A DNA stretch of 64,000 nt from Candidatus Soleaferrea massiliensis AP7. Its GTDB lineage: Bacteria > Bacillota > Clostridia > Oscillospirales > Ruminococcaceae. A program made the position numbers and the translations under genes. The notes under the pieces are model-generated. The model was not told the DNA's origin. It made no database searches and saw only the letters and a list, made by a program, of their open reading frames with translations. The stretch is from the NCBI RefSeq assembly GCF_000820765.1, contig NZ_CCYH01000012.1, positions 1-64,000 of the forward strand, given 5' to 3'. Below are positions 35,930-43,471 of the stretch, piece by piece; the first letter of the stretch is position 1, and each line of letters opens with the position of its first letter.

Positions 35930-37020
35930 TATTTTTCACCTCCATCCAGGGTCACGATGACCGGTTCTCCGCCCTTCGGCGTCCAGATCCGGTCGGGATT
36001 CGGCTCGATGACGCGGATGGCGCATTCCTCGCTGGCGGCATAGAGCATGTCGCCCTTCTCGGCGGCGACCATCGAACGCAGCTTCAGCCGGTCGTTGAGC
36101 GCCATCATGCCGCCCTCAAAGCCCAGCAGGATCGAAAACGGGCCGGTGATCAAAAGGCTTGCGAACGCATGGCGCAGATAGGTGTACCGCTTGCGCTCTT
36201 CAGGTTCCATCCCGTCGATGGTCGACCAGAACGGCGCGGCGATGACCGAAGCGGTCTCCTCGAGTGTAAGCCCCTGCCTGCGGTTCAAATAGTCGATAAT
36301 GTAGGTGATGACCTCGGTATCGGTCAGAAGGCTGCACTGGTAGCCGAACATCTCAATGTGGCGACGGTTCGCGTCGTAGGAGGAAATCTCGCCGTTGTGG
36401 ACGACCGAATAGCCGAGCATCGCGAACGGATGCGCGCCGCCCCACCATCCCGGCGTGTTGGTCGGATAGCGGCCGTGCGCGGTCCAGCAGTAACCCTCAT
36501 ATTCGTCCAGACGGTAAAATTCGCCGACATCCTCGGGGAAGCCGACCGCCTTGAACACCCCCATATTTTTGCCGCTCGAGAAGATGTACGCGCCCTCGAT
36601 CCGGGTATTGATGCGGATCACGCAGCGGGCTGTGTACTCGTCCTCATCGAGCTGGCTGTCCGCCAGCTTTGTCGGCAGCGGATTGACGAAGTAGCGCCAG
36701 ATCAGCGGTTCGCCGGTGATCTTCGGCGTCTTTTTCGTCGGAATCTTGGAAAGGTTCACAACGTCGAAATGCCGGTCGAGAAACCGTTCGCAGGCTTCCC
36801 GCGCCTCGGCGCTGTCGTAAAAGATGTGAAATGCGTACAGGTCCCTGTATTCCGGGTAGATGCCGTAACCGGCAAAACCGCCGCCCAATCCATTGCTGCG
36901 GTCGTGCATGGCGGCGATGGATTTGACGATCGTGCCGCCGCGCAGCTTTCTGCCGGAGCGGGAGAACAGCCCGGAGATCGCGCATCCCGATGGGATTCTC
37001 ACCTGTCCCTCTCTGAGCAT
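35929..37020 (-). CDS. glutamate synthase class-II glutamine amidotransferase subunit
   Basis: 363 residues. The Ntn-type amidotransferase domain has GYCWTAHGRYPTNTPGWWGG, HPFAMLGYSVVHNGEISSYD and TDTEVITYIIDYL. The expected nucleophile Cys is at position 13 (IPSGCAISGLFSR), not directly after Met, so removal of a 12-residue leader or an altered mechanism would be needed for glutaminase activity. First gene of the four-gene operon; AAAGGAGG precedes ATG, and the leader holds a hexaloop/terminator switch. Supplies ammonia from glutamine. Confidence 0.85.
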   Translation of the reverse strand: MLREGQVRIPSGCAISGLFSRSGRKLRGGTIVKSIAAMHDRSNGLGGGFAGYGIYPEYRDLYAFHIFYDSAEAREACERFLDRHFDVVNLSKIPTKKTPKITGEPLIWRYFVNPLPTKLADSQLDEDEYTARCVIRINTRIEGAYIFSSGKNMGVFKAVGFPEDVGEFYRLDEYEGYCWTAHGRYPTNTPGWWGGAHPFAMLGYSVVHNGEISSYDANRRHIEMFGYQCSLLTDTEVITYIIDYLNRRQGLTLEETASVIAAPFWSTIDGMEPEERKRYTYLRHAFASLLITGPFSILLGFEGGMMALNDRLKLRSMVAAEKGDMLYAASEECAIRVIEPNPDRIWTPKGGEPVIVTLDGGEK

Positions 37021-37075
37021 GATGATGACCTCCTTTAGACGATGTACCTGATTGTACGGTCTATAAAATAAAGAA

Positions 37076-37171
37076 AACGGCGTTCATGAAACGCCCAGTC
37101 AGCTGCCGGATGTTTCATGAACGCCGTTGTTCAGTACCAAATATTATAGACGCTTCAACGCGGTTTGTCAA
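37076..37171 (-). promoter_or_regulatory. gltS operon promoter with hexaloop antiterminator and terminator
   Basis: Minus strand TTGACA (37171-37166), 17 bases, TATAAT (37148-37143); predicted start near 37136. The RNA begins with UGAAC-AACGGC-GUUCA (37133-37118): a 5-bp hairpin with a six-base loop having A1 and G4. The 3' arm of this hairpin is part of the 5' arm of a 17-bp perfect terminator stem (37128-37112 with 37092-37076) followed by TTTTCTTTATTTTA. The two folds exclude each other. An ANTAR protein bound to the hexaloop should permit expression. Confidence 0.75.
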
Positions 37172-37289
37172 CCGTTTTGCAGGATTTTTTATACATCCTG
37201 CAGATTGAACAAAATTTACAAAAAATATCAACTCCCCGCGGCGGCTTGGAGCGGACCTGACAACATGCGGGGAAATGTGAAAAAAGGGG

Positions 37290-37373
37290 TTGACATCTGA
37301 CGCGTGACGGGCTATAATAGGGGCACAGACAGCAAAGGCGCTGTAGGTTGTAAGACCTGCGGCGTCTTTTTTT
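37290..37373 (+). promoter_or_regulatory. asnA-glnN promoter with hexaloop antiterminator and terminator
   Basis: TTGACA (37290-37295), 17 bases, TATAAT (37313-37318). The leader has ACAGC-AAAGGC-GCTGT (37329-37344), a 5-bp hairpin with a hexaloop bearing A1 and G4. GCTGT is also the base of the terminator stem 37337-37348 / 37355-37366 (some G-U pairs) with loop TGTAAG and a TTTTTTT tail. The arrangement is the same as in the gltS leader. Confidence 0.8.
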
Positions 37374-37410
37374 GTGCCTTTATAAACTGATTTGGAAAGG
37401 GATGTATCTT

Positions 37411-38418
37411 ATGAGCAGGACCTTATTGCCAAAGGATTACCATTCGTATTTAGATCTTTATGAAACGCAGACGGCCATCGGCTTCATTCACAGGGCGTTT
37501 GAACAGGCGCTGGAACAGGCGCTGAATCTCAAAAGGGTGTCCGCGCCGCTGTTCGTCGATCCGAAGACCGGGCTCAACGACGATCTGAACGGTGTGGAAC
37601 GGGCGGTCAGCTTTGACATCAAGGAGACCGGAACCGACGCGCAGGTGGTGCATTCCCTGGCCAAATGGAAGCGGATGGCGCTGTACCGCTACGGCTTTCA
37701 GCCCGGCGAGGGGCTTATCACCGACATGAACGCAATCCGCCGCGACGAGGAGATGGATAATCTCCACTCGATCTACGTCGACCAGTGGGACTGGGAGAAG
37801 GTCATCACAAAACAGGACCGCACGCGCACCTATTTAAAGGAAACCGTGCAGCGCATTGTGGACGCTATCTGCGACACCCTGGACAGGATCAGGGAACAGC
37901 ACCCCGAACTGCCGGTTTCACTGTCCAGGGATATCACCTTCGTGACCACGCAGGAGCTGGAGGATCTGTATCCACACCTTGCGCCGAAGGAGCGTGAGCA
38001 GTTGTTTGTGAAGGAGCACCGGACCTGCTTCATCATGCAGATCGGCGATAAGCTGCAATCGGGGCTTCGGCACGACGGCCGCGCGCCGGACTACGACGAC
38101 TGGTCGCTGAACGGCGACATCGTGTTCTGGAACGATGTGCTTGGCTGTGCGTTCGAGGTGTCCTCGATGGGCATCCGGGTCGACTCGAAGGCGCTGGATG
38201 AGCAGCTGGCCAAAGCGGGCTGTGACGAGCGCCGGAAATTGCCGTTCCACAAGCTGCTGCTGGAGGGAAGCTTGCCGCTGACAATGGGCGGCGGAATCGG
38301 ACAGTCCAGAATCTGCATGCTGCTGCTGGGAAAGGCACATATCGGCGAGGTTCAGGTGTCCATCTGGGATCAGGATACCATCGCGGCCTGTGAAAAGGCC
38401 GGCGTGGAACTGCTGTAA
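37411..38418 (+). CDS. asnA: aspartate-ammonia ligase (asparagine synthetase A)
   Basis: 335 residues, the usual AsnA length; makes asparagine from aspartate, ammonia and ATP with a class-II aminoacyl-tRNA-synthetase-like fold. Motifs: YETQTAIGFIHRAFEQALEQ, VSAPLFVDPKTGLNDDLNGV, VVHSLAKWKRMALYRYGF, and the C-terminal LTMGGGIGQSRICMLLLGKA. ATG at 37411 follows GGAAAGGGA. It is directly upstream of glnN and under the hexaloop leader, so it belongs to the ammonia-assimilation regulon. Confidence 0.95.
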   Translation: MSRTLLPKDYHSYLDLYETQTAIGFIHRAFEQALEQALNLKRVSAPLFVDPKTGLNDDLNGVERAVSFDIKETGTDAQVVHSLAKWKRMALYRYGFQPGEGLITDMNAIRRDEEMDNLHSIYVDQWDWEKVITKQDRTRTYLKETVQRIVDAICDTLDRIREQHPELPVSLSRDITFVTTQELEDLYPHLAPKEREQLFVKEHRTCFIMQIGDKLQSGLRHDGRAPDYDDWSLNGDIVFWNDVLGCAFEVSSMGIRVDSKALDEQLAKAGCDERRKLPFHKLLLEGSLPLTMGGGIGQSRICMLLLGKAHIGEVQVSIWDQDTIAACEKAGVELL

Positions 38419-38451
38419 AGGAACAGGACTTGGTAAGAGGGGAGAATGCAT

Positions 38452-40542
38452 ATGAGACATGTACCGGAATTGTTCGGCAGTATGGTGTTTGGCGATCATG
38501 TCATGAAGGAACGCCTGCCGAAGGAGACCTACAAAGCGTTGAAGAGAACGATGGAGAACGGCAGAAAGCTGGACCCGTCGATCGCGGACGTCGTGGCCAA
38601 CGCCATGAAGGACTGGGCGATTGAAAAGGGGGTCACCCATTTCACGCACTGGTTCCAGCCGATGACCGGCATCACGGCCGAGAAGCACGACAGCTTTATC
38701 ACCCCGACCGACGACGGCGGCGTGATCATGGAGTTCTCCGGCAAAGAACTGATCAAGGGGGAGCCGGACGCGTCCAGCTTCCCATCCGGCGGGCTTCGCG
38801 CGACCTTTGAGGCGCGCGGCTACACGGCCTGGGACCCGACGGCCTACGCCTTTATCAAGGACGAGACACTCTGCATCCCGACCGTGTTTTATTCCTACAG
38901 CGGCGAGGTGCTCGACGAAAAGACCCCGCTGATGCGCTCGTCGGAGGCGATCAACCGGCAGGCGATGCGAATCCTGAGACTGTTCGGAAATACGACGGCC
39001 GCCCGTGTGGAGACCAGCGTCGGGCCGGAGCAGGAATATTTCCTGATCGACCGTGAACAGTATGACCGGCGCAGGGACCTGATGTACTGCGGCAGGACGC
39101 TGTTCGGCGCAAAGCCGCCGAAGGGACAGGAGCTGGAGGACCACTACTTCGGCACGATCAAGACACGGGTCAAGGCATACATGCGGGATCTCGACGAGGA
39201 GCTTTGGAAGCTTGGCATCCTGGCCAGAACCGAACACAACGAGGTCGCGCCCGCTCAGCACGAGCTGGCGCCGGTCTACTGCAATACCAACACGGCGACC
39301 GACCACAACCAGCTCACCATGGAGCTGATGAAGAAGGTCGCCCAGCGGCACGGCCTTGCCTGCCTGCTGCATGAGAAGCCGTTTGCCGGCATCAACGGGA
39401 GCGGCAAGCACAACAACTGGTCGATCAACACCGACGACGGCGTCAATCTGCTGGAGCCGGGCGATTCCCCAAAGGAGAACGCGCAGTTCCTGCTGTTCCT
39501 GAGCGCGGTCATCAAAGCGGTGGACGATTATCAGGACCTGCTCAGGCTGTCGGTCGCGACGGCAGGAAACGACCACCGCCTGGGTGCGAACGAGGCGCCG
39601 CCGGCGATCATCTCGATCTTTTTGGGGGATGAGCTGACCGAGGTACTCGAGGCCATCGAGTATGACAGCGAGTATGGCGGCAGGCAGAAGGAGGAGATGA
39701 AGGTCGGCGTGCATGTGCTGCCACGGTTTATCAAGGACACCACCGACCGGAACCGGACCTCCCCGTTCGCCTTCACCGGCAACAAGTTTGAGTTCCGGAT
39801 GCTGGGCTCGAGCCTGTCGATCTCCGGCCCGAACATCGTGCTGAACACGATTGTGGCCGAAGAACTCGATCAGTTCGCGACCGAGCTGGAGGAGGCCGAC
39901 GATTTCTCCTGCGCGCTGCAAGAACTGATCAGACGGACGGTTAAGCAGCACAAGCGCATTATCTTCAACGGCAACAACTACACAGGGGAATGGGTCCGGG
40001 AAGCGGAGAAGCGGGGACTTTTAAACCTCAAATCCACCGCCGAAGCCCTGCCGTATTTTACCGCTGACAAAAACATCGCGTTGTTCACAAAGCACAGGAT
40101 TTTCACAGCGTCCGAAATCACCTCCAGATGCGATATCATGCTCGAGAACTACTGCAAGACGCTGTCGATCGAAGCGCTGACCATGCTGGAGATGACCAAA
40201 AAGGAGATCATCCCGGCCGTGAGTTCCTACATGAAGGATTTAAGCGGTACGGCGCTGGCGAAAAAGCAGCTTGATGCCGGCATCCGGGCCGAGATGGAGG
40301 AGAAGCTGCTGACCAAGCTGTCCGCACTGTCGGACTGCCTTTACAGGAAGATGGAGCATCTGGAAGCCAAGATGTTCGAAATCAGGGACATCGGCGATGT
40401 CCGCGAACAGGCGAATTTCTACGATGATGTGGTCTTCGTCGCCATGCAGGAGCTGCGCGCGGTCGCCGATGAGATCGAGATGCTGGTGGGAGAGAAGTAC
40501 TGGCCGTATCCCACCTACGGAGAACTGCTTTACAGTGTTTAA
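38452..40542 (+). CDS. glnN: glutamine synthetase type III
   Basis: 696 residues, typical of GSIII. Motifs: [68 protein letters not shown], and [17 protein letters not shown]. The N-terminal start [20 protein letters not shown] is chosen (ATG 38452; ATG 38446 also possible) with GAGGGGAG upstream. Makes glutamine; the coexistence with GSI suggests different nitrogen conditions. Cotranscribed with asnA by position (33-base gap). Confidence 0.95.
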   Translation: MRHVPELFGSMVFGDHVMKERLPKETYKALKRTMENGRKLDPSIADVVANAMKDWAIEKGVTHFTHWFQPMTGITAEKHDSFITPTDDGGVIMEFSGKELIKGEPDASSFPSGGLRATFEARGYTAWDPTAYAFIKDETLCIPTVFYSYSGEVLDEKTPLMRSSEAINRQAMRILRLFGNTTAARVETSVGPEQEYFLIDREQYDRRRDLMYCGRTLFGAKPPKGQELEDHYFGTIKTRVKAYMRDLDEELWKLGILARTEHNEVAPAQHELAPVYCNTNTATDHNQLTMELMKKVAQRHGLACLLHEKPFAGINGSGKHNNWSINTDDGVNLLEPGDSPKENAQFLLFLSAVIKAVDDYQDLLRLSVATAGNDHRLGANEAPPAIISIFLGDELTEVLEAIEYDSEYGGRQKEEMKVGVHVLPRFIKDTTDRNRTSPFAFTGNKFEFRMLGSSLSISGPNIVLNTIVAEELDQFATELEEADDFSCALQELIRRTVKQHKRIIFNGNNYTGEWVREAEKRGLLNLKSTAEALPYFTADKNIALFTKHRIFTASEITSRCDIMLENYCKTLSIEALTMLEMTKKEIIPAVSSYMKDLSGTALAKKQLDAGIRAEMEEKLLTKLSALSDCLYRKMEHLEAKMFEIRDIGDVREQANFYDDVVFVAMQELRAVADEIEMLVGEKYWPYPTYGELLYSV

Positions 40543-40564
40543 CCCCTTACACTTCATATAGACC

Positions 40565-40615
40565 ATACACAACGGCGTGTATTTCGGAAGATGTCATCCT
40601 TCCGAAGTGCACGCC
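40565..40615 (+). promoter_or_regulatory. amt leader hexaloop antiterminator and terminator
   Basis: ATACAC-AACGGC-GTGTAT (40565-40582) forms a 6-bp hairpin with a hexaloop bearing A1 and G4. Its 3' part overlaps the terminator stem GGCGTGTATTTCGGAAG (40574-40590) / CTTCCGAAGTGCACGCC (40599-40615), which pairs over all 17 positions with two G-U wobbles. The tail ACATTTCAT is poor in U, so termination may be weak. It lies between glnN and amt, separating their expression. No strong separate promoter is seen. Confidence 0.7.
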
Positions 40616-40642
40616 ACATTTCATGTCAGGAGGAAGAAACAT

Positions 40643-42364
40643 ATGACAGCACAAGTATTTTCATCCGTTGACACCATATGGGTACTGTTGGGCGCGGCCT
40701 TGGTGTTCTTTATGCAGGCGGGCTTCGCAATGGTGGAATCCGGCTTTACGAGGGCGAAGAACGCCGGAAACATCGTCATGAAAAACCTGATGGACTTTGC
40801 GTTGGGCACGCCGGTGTTCTGGCTTTTGGGCTTCGGATTGATGTTCTATGGAACGAACGGCCTGATCGGCGGATTGGACCCGATGGTCCAAGCGGACTAT
40901 TCCTTCCTGGGACTGACGGTTCCGACCCCGGTGTTCCTGATCTTTCAGACCGTTTTCTGTGCGACGGCAGCAACCATTGTATCCGGCGCCATGGCAGAGA
41001 GAACGAAATTCTCGGCATATTGTATCTACAGCATCGCGATCAGCGCGTTTATCTATCCGATCTCCGGACACTGGATCTGGGGCGGCGGATGGCTTGCACA
41101 GATGGGCTTCCACGATTTCGCCGGTTCCACGGCGGTACATATGGTCGGCGGCGTTGCGGCGCTCATCGGCGCGAAGTTTTTAGGCCCGCGTATCGGAAAG
41201 TATCATAAGGACGGCCGTCCAAGAGCCATCCTTGGACATTCCCTGACCCTCGGCGCACTCGGCGTCTTCATCCTGTGGTTCTGCTGGTTCGGCTTCAACG
41301 GATGCTCGACGCTCGGCGCAACCGGCGACAGAACGCTGACCTCGATGGGCACCATCTTTGTCAACACCAACCTGGCGGCGGCGGTCGCGGCGGTTGTCAC
41401 GATGATCATCACCTGGATCAAGTACAAGAAACCGGACGTTTCAATGACGCTCAACGGCGCTTTGGGCGGACTTGTGGCCATCACAGCCGGATGTGACATG
41501 GTTTCCCCGCTCGGCGCGGCGATCATCGGCGTCATCGCGGCGTTTGTCATCGTCTTCGGCATCGAGTTCATCGACAAGGTCTGCAGGATTGACGATCCGG
41601 TCGGCGCGGTCGGCGTCCACGGCATGTGCGGCGCGACGGGCACCATCATGACCGGCGTTCTGGCGCTGGACGGCGGTCTCGCGTACGGCGGCGGATTGAG
41701 ATTCCTCGGCGTGCAGGCGCTCGGCGTCGTTTCGGTCATCGCCTGGGTGGCCGTGACCATCAGCATCGTATTCCTGATCATCAAGCATACCATTGGCCTG
41801 CGTGTCTCCAAGGAAGAGGAGATCGCCGGTCTGGATATCGAAGAGCATGGACTCAAGAGCAGCTATGCGGACTTCATGATCATGCCGCATAAATCGCTGG
41901 GCGAGGCATCCAAAGCGTCGGATGCGGGTCAGCCTTCCACCGGCACCGTTCCGGTTCACGAGGCTGTGACGGTCGAGCACAGGGCCGGCGAATCGGCGGC
42001 GTCCGACGTCAAGATGACCAAGATTGTCATGGTCATCAAGCAGAGCAAGTTTGAGGAGCTCAAGACGGCGATGACCGAAATCGGCATCACCGGCATGACG
42101 GTGACCAACGTCCTCGGCTTCGGCATGCAGAAGGGCAGTACCGACTATTACCGCGGCGTTCCGGTCGATGTGACGCTTCTGCCGAAGGTCAAGGTGGAGC
42201 TTGTGGTCTGCAAGGTGCCGGTTAAGACGGTCGTCGAAGCGGCCAAGAAGGTCCTGTACACCGGCAGCTACGGAGATGGCAAGATCTTTGTCTACGATAT
42301 CGAGAACGTCATCAAGGTTCGTACCGGGGAAGAGGGCTACGACGCTTTACAGGATGAAGAATAA
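40643..42364 (+). CDS. amt: ammonium transporter fused to a PII domain
   Basis: 573 residues. Residues 1-~420 are an Amt/Rh channel with about 11 helices (FFMQAGFAMVESGFTRAKNA, GDRTLTSMGTIFVNTNLAAA, GVHGMCGATGTIMTGVLAL). After a linker, residues ~455-573 form a complete P-II signal protein (KIVMVIKQSKFEELKTAMTE, T-loop GSTDYYRGVPVDVTLLPK, GDGKIFVYDIENVIKVRTGE). The T-loop Tyr (about 503) is retained. In most bacteria PII (GlnK) is separate and blocks Amt; here the sensor is built in. ATG at 40643 follows AGGAGGAA. Confidence 0.92.
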   Translation: MTAQVFSSVDTIWVLLGAALVFFMQAGFAMVESGFTRAKNAGNIVMKNLMDFALGTPVFWLLGFGLMFYGTNGLIGGLDPMVQADYSFLGLTVPTPVFLIFQTVFCATAATIVSGAMAERTKFSAYCIYSIAISAFIYPISGHWIWGGGWLAQMGFHDFAGSTAVHMVGGVAALIGAKFLGPRIGKYHKDGRPRAILGHSLTLGALGVFILWFCWFGFNGCSTLGATGDRTLTSMGTIFVNTNLAAAVAAVVTMIITWIKYKKPDVSMTLNGALGGLVAITAGCDMVSPLGAAIIGVIAAFVIVFGIEFIDKVCRIDDPVGAVGVHGMCGATGTIMTGVLALDGGLAYGGGLRFLGVQALGVVSVIAWVAVTISIVFLIIKHTIGLRVSKEEEIAGLDIEEHGLKSSYADFMIMPHKSLGEASKASDAGQPSTGTVPVHEAVTVEHRAGESAASDVKMTKIVMVIKQSKFEELKTAMTEIGITGMTVTNVLGFGMQKGSTDYYRGVPVDVTLLPKVKVELVVCKVPVKTVVEAAKKVLYTGSYGDGKIFVYDIENVIKVRTGEEGYDALQDEE

Positions 42365-42394
42365 CACGGTCATTTGATACACCACCCGATATGC

Positions 42395-42426
42395 AAAGGC
42401 GGCTTCCTTTTTGGAGCCGCCTTTGT
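42395..42426 (+). terminator. amt terminator
   Basis: AAAGGCGGCT / AGCCGCCTTT with loop TCCTTTTTGG and TTTGTTC. Confidence 0.75.
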
Positions 42427-42880
42427 TCAGTCTGCCAAGTGACCTTGGCAATGTGGTCGCTGCTCCGCTGCGGCACAGCGGTTTTGCCGTGCATACCAAG
42501 TGATATTTGGAAAAGTAGCTATGTGACGCTGTGGTACAGCGGTATCACTTGGTTTGCCAAGTGATCTTGGCAATCTGGTCGTTACTCCGCTGTGGCACAG
42601 CGGCTTTTCTTTGCTTGCCAAGGTATCTTGGCAAGGTGGTAGTTACTTCTTTGCGCGGCCAAAGAAGTAACCAAGAAAGGCCGTTCAAGGGGGCCATACA
42701 GAGTGCCGCTTAGGGCCAGATGGCCCCCTTGAAAATCCCCTCTGATATAAGGATATCTATTTCGGCCGCTTGCGGGCGGCGTATTGCTTTTGGCAGGGTG
42801 GTTGGGCATAGCTAGCAGCGGACGCATCCCCGGTTACAAGTTGTGTATATGGTACCCCAATACCTCAGCTGGTTCGTAGT
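42427..42880 (+). repeat. dispersed palindromic intergenic repeat, copy 2
   Basis: Longest copy. Three to four imperfect ~60-base tandem units, each with GCCAAGTG..CTTGGC and CCGCTGTGGCACAGCGG-type hairpins, then GTTACTTCTTTG/CAAAGAAGTAAC, then TTCAAGGGGGCCAT (42684-42697) / ATGGCCCCCTTGAA (42720-42733), GCGGGCGGCGT with T-rich tail, and a 3' part shared with copy 1 (GTGGTTGGGCAT.GCTAG, TATGGTACC.CAATAC). No credible gene. The following 42881-43139 shows nothing recognised. Confidence 0.75.
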
Positions 42881-43139
42881 CTGATATGAGTCTGTGTGGT
42901 GAGCCATCAATCACTGATAATACCCCGCAAGCTTCGAAAAAGCACCTCACGAATAATTCCACAGGGATTCAAGTTTCTAAGACAGGCACGTCGGGTAACC
43001 ACCCTGTTTATTTAGAGCACAAAACAAAACCTTTGCCACAACAGTATAGGATAAGATCACTATGCTGATGGATTCGGAATATAGAGCGAGCAGAGATATA
43101 GATACAATCGCTTATATAGCGGACGTTCGAACCCAGCGA

Positions 43140-43352
43140 ACGCTGAGCTTCCTTGCCCCGCTGAGAAGCGGACGGGCAGAGGGGGTTTCCAAAGGGGGAA
43201 TGACGTCCATACTGACTGTACCGAAGCGGCATTCCCCCTTTGGCGGCCTTTCTTGGTTACTTCTTTGGCCCGAACAAAGAAGTAACTACCACTTTGCCAA
43301 GTGGTTCTTGGCAAACATAAGAATGCCGCTGCGCTGCAGCGAAACAATAACT
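43140..43352 (-). repeat. dispersed palindromic intergenic repeat, copy 3 (inverted)
   Basis: Read on the minus strand it has GCCAAGAACCACTTGGC, GTGGTAGTTACTTCTTTG, GGCCAAAGAAGTAACC, AAGAAAGGCCG and then a 14-bp stem CCAAAGGGGGAATG / CATTCCCCCTTTGG (43244-43231 and 43203-43190). Compared with copy 2 the core is nearly identical, but the 14-bp stem differs at seven positions with matching changes in the other arm. Only one upstream unit is present. Confidence 0.7.
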
Positions 43353-43420
43353 GTGGAGCTAATATTCATCGGACAAAACAAAGGCTGCCCGCTTGTTATT
43401 CAGTGGCTTTTTGGCAAACT

Positions 43421-43457
43421 AAAAAGCCCGGCAGTCAAATTTGACTGCCGGGCTTTG
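43421..43457 (-). terminator. pnp terminator
   Basis: Perfect 16-18-bp stem AAAGCCCGGCAGTCAAA with its complement; T run on the minus strand. Confidence 0.9.
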
Positions 43458-43471
43458 ATCACAAACAAAAA

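Noticed and set aside
37918..39951. 677-codon open frame antisense to glnN
   Set aside because: It lies opposite a convincingly conserved GSIII gene and its composition (His/Arg/Gln/Leu-rich) is that of an antisense shadow in GC-rich DNA.
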